From Chromera velia (taxonomy: Eukaryota; Sar; Chromeraceae), in the NCBI GenBank assembly GCA_018398765.1, contig JAHBMJ010003382.1, positions 1-11,210 on the forward strand: DNA of 11,210 nucleotides, given 5' to 3'. Made by a program: the position numbers and the translations under genes. The notes under the pieces are model-generated. The model ran no database searches and was not told the DNA's origin. It saw only the letters and a program-made list of their open reading frames with translations. How positions within the stretch are numbered: position 1 is the first letter of the stretch; the number at the start of each line of letters is the position of its first letter. This document shows, one piece after another, positions 7,390-11,210 of this stretch.

Positions 7390-7715
7390 TTGTTGGGGAC
7401 CAGAAAGAATTCATGCACGCACGCCGAGCGATAAAGAAAGCGCAAGGCGGGACCAGAAAGAATTTATGCGTGCACGCCGAGCAATAAAAAAAGCGCAAGG
7501 CGATGTCAGACAGTAAACACCATGCCCACATGTAGAGTGCTCATGCAGTTTACAATGCATGCATGAATACATAGAAAAAAAAATACTACAGAAGTGAGTT
7601 CATACAAAACGGAATGACACAGAGACAGAACAGACGTCAGAAAGAGAGACACAGTAAATACAGAGGTGATATGCATTTAAGTGGACCGATACAGATAAAT
7701 ACCGTACTATATGCA
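7387..7715 (+). mobile_element. Putative 3' LTR (right end uncertain)
   Basis: An LTR should begin with TG just after the polypurine tract. Candidates are TG at 7387 or TGTTGGGG at 7391. The right end is tentative. An ATACYGTAMTATATG-like stretch at 7699-7713 resembles the left edge of the window (13-27), and both are followed within three bases by CA. If that match marks the LTR end, the LTR is about 325 bp. The stretch is short and AT-rich, and too little of any 5' LTR is present to confirm it. Confidence 0.4.
7396..7501 (+). repeat. Two tandem 53-bp repeats inside the putative LTR
   Basis: Units at 7396-7448 and 7449-7501 both begin GGGACCAGAAAGAATT and end AAGCGCAAGGC. They differ at five positions, all transitions. 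Such repeats in the first part of an LTR often lie in U3, where they can act as enhancers. That role is not demonstrated here. Confidence 0.93.
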
Positions 7716-7899
7716 TAATGTATGCACGTATGCAGTCTGACTGACCGATCATATCTGTTCTGAGTAGCCAACCTGGAATCTTTCTAAAAAGAGTCGAAAG
7801 ATGAACGACCAGACAAACAGACCTTGGCGTAGATACACGTAAGTAGAAGTTGTAGTCCTATACGCTAGCCCTACGTATCTTTAACATTACGCCTAAGTC
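7502..7899. other. Non-coding stretch: rest of putative LTR and flank
   Basis: No coding frame, RNA gene or clear repeat is visible. It includes a TGCATGCATG run near 7556, an A9 run near 7575 and a purine-rich stretch at about 7590-7670. Part of this is probably LTR sequence up to about 7715. The remainder is flanking DNA of unknown role. Confidence 0.5.
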
Positions 7900-7925
7900 C
7901 GGAGTGTGTACCCAGACACACTCCG
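7900..7925. other. 10-bp perfect inverted repeat (hairpin)
   Basis: CGGAGTGTGT at 7900-7909 pairs with ACACACTCCG at 7916-7925 around a 6-base loop. No T-run follows, and nothing links it to a known RNA or terminator. Its role is unknown. Confidence 0.55.
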
Positions 7926-7942
7926 ACAAATATTGATCCACG

Positions 7943-8125
7943 ATGGGGAAAAAGCCTGCTGCTTCCCTCTTGCCCTTCTACGAGCAGTGTAGACGTGTTT
8001 AAGCTTTTTTTTGGGAGGAACGGACGCAACGGAAGGGCCTGAAAAAGTTCAAAAGTGGATACTGGAGATTGAATTTGGAGGTTGATCACTTGATCGATGT
8101 ACTGGATAGTAACCACCCCCACTGA
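7943..8125 (+). pseudogene. Faint ORF relic, possibly from a Myb/SANT-like transposon-associated protein
   Basis: Frame 2 from an ATG at 7943 is protein-like over about 60 codons, with one TAA at 8000 and a TGA at 8123. It contains a basic stretch (RTQRKGLKKFKSGYWRLN) and then LEVDHLIDVLDSNHPH before the TGA. The pattern 'L...L.D.(hydrophobic)......W' recalls the first helix of Myb/SANT-like domains in some transposon-linked proteins, with the final W read as TGA. The family suggestion is weak. The opposite strand also has an open frame (7871-8122), and either or both could be chance. Confidence 0.25.
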
Positions 8126-8450
8126 CTATGCAAATTGGACCTAGTTTCTATTCCCTCGCCATAGTGGCAGAGCCAATTTGACGCAATGTGCAAAGAAGCT
8201 GCAGTGTGCCACCTAGTATGCGTGCTGTGCCATGAACGCCCGGGCCGCACAGCCTATGAATGGTCAGCTGGAAGTACCCCCCCTAGGCTAGTTTTTGTAT
8301 GGAAAATTCAAAGTGGGCAAAGTGTGATGAAATATATGGTATATCATGTATGAACAAAAACCCTCAATCAAGTATATATTACGGAAGGCCGGATCCAAAA
8401 TGGTCCGTGCCGGGCGCGGACCCCCCGGGCCGGCCGCCTGCAGTTAAGTC
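8126..8450. other. Intergenic stretch upstream of the secreted-protein gene
   Basis: No supported gene. It contains CCCCCCCTAGGCT at 8277-8289, which also occurs at the right edge of the GTAACC-rich insert (about 2454-2467). A short GC-rich palindromic stretch (CCCGGGCCGGCC core) lies near 8425-8437. A 72-codon open frame at 8299-8517 shows no domain features and is treated as chance. Confidence 0.45.
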
Positions 8451-8457
8451 TATAAAG
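8451..8457 (+). promoter_or_regulatory. TATA-like box upstream of the secreted-protein gene
   Basis: TATAAAG lies 177 bp before the proposed ATG at 8634, downstream of a GC-rich patch. It is a plausible core promoter element, but the transcription start is not known and a single heptamer can occur by chance. Palindromic ATGCATGCAT and GATCGATC runs follow at about 8506-8533. Confidence 0.3.
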
Positions 8458-8633
8458 CTCTGCATGTCTCCAGTCCAATTATTAATAACGCGATTGATTG
8501 CACGAATGCATGCATGATCGATCCATCGATCCAAGAAGGAGGCCTGATCAGCTTTAGAGCTGTATTGCGTCTACCTGCACTTTGCCTACTTGGGGGGAAA
8601 GGCCAACGTCGAATGTCTGCCTTCGTCTGCACG

Positions 8634-10204
8634 ATGAGGCTGGGTCAGCTCTTCTGCGTGGTGTTGCTGGTGGGCAAGACTGGTGCACAACACTCCGTAG
8701 ACCAGATGATGAGGAAATTTCGGTCCTCAAACACATACGCGGCAGCAGAGCAGACCGGCGAAAAGGTAAAGGAGACACAAACGTATCAGACCGCCGAGAG
8801 TGTAGCCGTGAAAACCGTTGACTATGCAGATGATTTCGTGGAAGATCCGGTTGGAACAACAAAGCAGACCTACACTGCGGCAAAAGACAAGACGTCAGAG
8901 GCTGTGGAGACTGCAGCCGCCCTTCCCTTTATCGTCCTTGACCTGCTTGTGCCTACTTCAGAGGAGGAGTCAGACAACTCTTCTTCAGACCTCACAGCAG
9001 CCCCCCCAGAGCAGCAGCAGGTCCCTTCCTCCTTCGACGTCCAGGACCCAGGTCAGTCATTCGCAGGCAAAAAAGTGAACGAAGGCAAACGCACGGGTGT
9101 CGGGATCCCCACGGGGCTTCACTGTCGTTCCCCATCTCAATCCGGCTCTCCCTGTCACGCCCGCCTTGTGTGCGCTTCTGCCGGCGGTGTCTATAGCCTA
9201 CTGCGCTGCGACTTGTAAGAGTCATTGATTTTCTGGCCTAAAATGCATGCATGCGTGTCCCCTGTGCAGTGCCAGCAGGAGGAGAGACACAGGCAGCGTC
9301 AGAAGGAGAGGCAGAGACAGGAATAGAGAGCGAAGGTGCCACGGACCTCTCTGTGCTTCCCTCTGACCCGGGGACCAACTTTACTTCTCGCTCGAATGCC
9401 TCTGTGACAGCAGAGTCTTCAAACAGCACGGCCGCCTTCGAAGAGACGCAGGAGGAGCTTGGGAAGGGGGCCGTAGCACTCGGGGAGGAGTCGACTCTGT
9501 CAGAGATCGTTGTGCTGGAGGAAGAAGAACAGGAGATGATTGAACTGTATACAGAAGCGCCGGGGACTGTGAGTCAAGAAGAGGTAGGGGGCCCTGCGGA
9601 GGGTTTTCTGGTTGAGGAGGAGGCGGAGGAGGAGGAGGAGAGCTTCATTGGAAATGGTGGGAAGGGGAAAGGGAGAACTTGGGCTATGACAAGAGGAAAT
9701 GGCAAAAAAGAAGGTCTCCACAAGCAATTGGAAAGGGGGGGATTTGACTTTGGGGAAGTAGAGACACAAAATGTTGAGGCCGTAGGATCAGATCCTCCTG
9801 GAGGCACCAATGCGTTTGCTCAGGACTTTGGGGTGGACAGTGGTGAGTCCGATGTTTTGGAGGAGAGTGGATGGTCTGGAAGTGAAGAGAGCGAACCATC
9901 GGGAGATGAAGGAAAAGATCCCCTTCCGCTTCGAGGGATCGAGCAACAGTCGAAGGAAGCGGAAGGACACATCCAAGCACAGGCAATGGAGACAGAGGCC
10001 CAGTGGCAGGCAGAGACCTCAAAGCCCTCAGTGAAGAAGCAGGTGAAGAAGGCAGTGAAGACGCAACATCAAAAGAAAAAAGCAAAAGCGGATGATGAGG
10101 CATCCGATGGAGAAAGTGAAGGCTCTGATTCTGAGTCTGGGGATCAAAAGAAGGGAAAGGGAAAAAAGAAAACAAGGGCCAAGAAGAGAAGAAAGGGAAG
10201 GTAA
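8634..10204 (+). CDS. Predicted secreted, repeat-bearing acidic/Lys-rich protein (two exons, 450 aa), function unknown
   Basis: Exons 8634-9051 and 9270-10204 join in frame (1353 nt with stop). I chose the ATG at 8634 because it starts a compact signal peptide, MRLGQLFCVVLLVG then KTGAQ, with cleavage likely after residue 19. Residues about 33-98 contain three segments opening with TY and rich in Ala, Lys, Glu and Thr, predicted helical. They resemble LEA group 3-type or amphipathic-helix proteins in composition only. Residues about 106-140 are Ser/Gln-rich. Asn-X-Ser/Thr sequons occur at Asn 115, 176, 182 and 191. Residues about 220-270 are Glu-rich, with a run of acidic residues at 250-258. 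The last 60 residues are Lys-rich and end KKTRAKKRRKGR. Secretory export is inferred. The Lys tail could mimic a nuclear signal, but the signal peptide argues against nuclear targeting. No known family is recognised. An in-frame ATG at 8613 is an alternative start. Confidence 0.7.
9052..9269 (+). other. GT-AG intron of the secreted-protein gene (218 bp, phase 1)
   Basis: The donor G|GTCAGT at 9052 and the pyrimidine-rich acceptor TGTCCCCTGTGCAG ending at 9269 join the two open frames in register, making a GTG Val codon across the junction. Reading straight through instead stops at 9216-9218 and gives a tail of different composition. Alternatives such as the acceptor CCAGCAG at 9278 or a donor at 9021 cannot be excluded. 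Transcript evidence would settle it. Confidence 0.65.
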
Positions 10205-10510
10205 ACTTGTTGGCTCTGTATTCAGGCAACTGGTCGACGTTCTCTTGCACAACAGTCGCAGAGTCACTGCAAATTGTACAGGATTCTCGGTGCGTGTAAT
10301 TTCATTCGAGTCTTTGGGAGAATATTCTGATAAGACGTCCAGCAGTGCATGAAAGTCCTTTGATTGATTGTGGGTGAAGGGAAAAAACCTTCCATTGCCT
10401 TGAACTCACTCTTCTTCGTAAAGCATGTGAGAGCCATAGTCTCTGCATATGCCATTTTATGTGCAAGCATATGCGTGTAAGTATCTGCGTGTGTGTCACA
10501 GTCCCTGTAT
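10205..10510. other. Probable 3' untranslated and flanking region
   Basis: No coding features, and no AATAAA signal is seen. The final codons of the upstream gene (AAG|GTAAAC at about 10199) could alternatively serve as a splice donor, in which case the protein would have further exons downstream. I found no convincing downstream coding exon. Confidence 0.4.
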
Positions 10511-10632
10511 CTCTCTCTGTGTGTGTGTGTGTGTGTGTGTGTGTTGTGTGTTGTGTGTTGTGTGTGTTTTGTGTGTGTGTGTGTGTGTGTGTGTGTACGT
10601 GTGTTTTGTGTGTGTGTGTGTGTGTGTGTGTG
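10511..10632 (+). repeat. (CT)n(GT)n microsatellite with TTG interruptions
   Basis: Four CT units lead into about 110 bp of GT repeats, with GTTGTGT and TTTTGTG interruptions and one TACGTG. Open frames of Cys/Val across it are trivial translations of the repeat. Confidence 0.97.
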
Positions 10633-10704
10633 TCTAAGCTAGGTGTCTAAGGGTATGTGTGTCTAGGTGTGTGTGTGTCTAGGGTGTGTGTATGTCTAGG
10701 GGTG

Positions 10705-10735
<31 letters not shown>

Positions 10736-10770
10736 GTGTTTATATGTGTGTTTATATGTGTGTTTACATC
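10632..10770 (+). repeat. GT-rich minisatellite with recurrent GTCTAGGG-like units
   Basis: GTCTA[AG] cores begin at 10632, 10645, 10661, 10677 and 10694, spaced 13, 16, 16 and 17 bp and separated by GT runs. A further GT run and two and a half 12-bp TTTATATGTGTG units follow at about 10739-10770. The array grew from or next to the GT microsatellite. Confidence 0.85.
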
Positions 10771-11040
10771 TAGGTTTGCATGTTTATCGTCTTTTAATTT
10801 TTCTTCACATTTTTAAAGTTTAAATAATTATACTTAACAACTACTATTAACAGACTTGAAGATGACTTATACAATTTTCATTTTAAAAAATTTCTAGAAA
10901 TTTTTTATAGAATGTTTCCAATTGTTTTGTTTCTCTTTCAATTTTTACTAGAATTTTTGTAGTATTAATTTTTTGACTGTTGCTTAGGTGTTTTGAAAAA
11001 AAAAAAAATGAATCAAGCCACTTCCTGCTAGAATTCTAGT
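10771..11040. other. AT-rich non-coding stretch with a 24-bp palindrome
   Basis: Strongly AT-rich, no coding frame. A perfect palindrome spans 10884-10907: the core TTTCTAGAAA is flanked by six A and six T and then by T and A. A run of about 13 A lies near 10997-11009. No gene is seen. Confidence 0.6.
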
Positions 11041-11210
11041 TAGAGTTCGATCTGGTTTTTGTTGTTGTTGAGATATATGCCTATGCTAAAGTACATAAGT
11101 AGAGCCATATGCAATCAATCAACGTAGTAACATGCTCTCTAAACTTGTTTCAAGTTGAGGGGAGGCTATACCCCCTCCCACCGTCCCTCAGTGACCGGGC
11201 ATCTCTTGGG
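11041..11210. other. Right-edge stretch, no recognised feature
   Basis: Contains a short GTT run near 11060 and a weak inverted repeat (GAGGGG at about 11157 with CCCCTC at about 11172, loop of 9). Composition becomes GC-richer at the very edge. No coding or RNA gene can be supported. Confidence 0.4.

Larger units (their letters stand above)
1..7501 (+). mobile_element. Decayed Ty3/gypsy-type LTR retrotransposon (nearly whole internal region)
   Basis: Domains appear in the Ty3/gypsy (Metaviridae) order: Gag, CCHC knuckle, protease, RT, RNase H, integrase, then a polypurine tract and LTR start. Integrase downstream of RNase H separates it from Ty1/copia. At most about 30 bp of a 5' LTR could be present at the left edge. 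No TGG-initiated primer-binding site is visible before the Gag ATG at 101, so it is either mutated or outside the window. About thirty in-frame stops and at least four frame changes make it non-autonomous. It also carries a ~500-bp insert and an 864-bp internal tandem duplication. The right boundary is uncertain: 7501 marks the end of the second 53-bp repeat in the putative 3' LTR, and the LTR may run to about 7715. Confidence 0.93.

Noticed and set aside
8514-9218. Unspliced 234-codon ORF as the complete gene
   Set aside because: The residues before 8634 precede a good signal peptide and the residues after 9051 change character. A GT-AG intron joins exactly in frame to the long downstream ORF, so the spliced model is preferred, though not proven.
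9684-10250. Minus-strand 188-codon open frame rich in Phe, Leu, Ser and Pro
   Set aside because: It is the antisense of the purine-rich Glu/Lys exon, whose lack of stops on the other strand follows from composition.
10449-10650. Cys/Val-repeat open frames
   Set aside because: They are translations of the GT microsatellite and carry no independent coding evidence.
10511-10770. CRISPR-like array
   Set aside because: The repeats are GT-dominated and of variable 12-17 bp period without unique spacers, so this is a simple satellite array.

Overview
The window looks like nuclear DNA of a eukaryote. It holds a decayed Ty3/gypsy-type LTR retrotransposon, a gene whose two open segments join in frame across a GT-AG intron, long GT microsatellites and AT-rich spacer. 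There is no bacterial gene organisation. The host cannot be named from the sequence alone. A protist or alga with a repeat-rich genome is my guess (a chromerid-like alveolate would fit), and it is not proven. Every supported feature lies on the + strand.

Positions 1 to about 7500 (possibly 7715) are the retrotransposon remnant. In order it has a polyglutamine-bearing Gag (101 to about 1126), a zinc knuckle (1203-1244), an aspartic protease with a DSG active site (1612-1620), a foreign non-coding insert of about 500 bp (about 1963-2463), a protease-RT linker, reverse transcriptase, RNase H, an integrase with an intact D,D(35)E triad, an integrase C-terminal module, an acidic tail with a possible chromo-like end (stop at 7262-7264), a polypurine tract (7377-7389) and the start of the 3' LTR. 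The reading frame is 2, then 0, 1 and 2 before the insert, 0 from 2463 to about 6730, then 2 to the end. About thirty in-frame stops interrupt it, so the element cannot be expressed as it stands. Nearly all of these stops are one transition away from Gln, Trp or Arg codons.

The most striking structure is a direct tandem duplication of exactly 864 bp (288 codons). It covers the RT core and the start of RNase H (3401-4264 and 4265-5128). By hand count the copies differ at about 73 positions, only about 7 of them transversions. Shared and private stops suggest that the element was already dying when it duplicated and then kept decaying, largely at CpG sites.

Positions 7502-8633 are mostly non-coding, with a short hairpin, a faint ORF relic (7943-8125) and a TATA-like box (8451). 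Positions 8634-10204 hold a two-exon gene for a predicted secreted protein of 450 residues. It has a signal peptide, a TY-initiated helical repeat region, N-glycosylation sequons, a very acidic middle and a Lys-rich tail. Positions 10205-11210 are a 3' flank with GT microsatellite and minisatellite repeats and an AT-rich tract containing a 24-bp perfect palindrome.

I found no convincing new defence or regulatory system. The items most worth a second look are the in-frame RT duplication with its deamination record, the GTAACC-rich insert and the secreted repeat protein.
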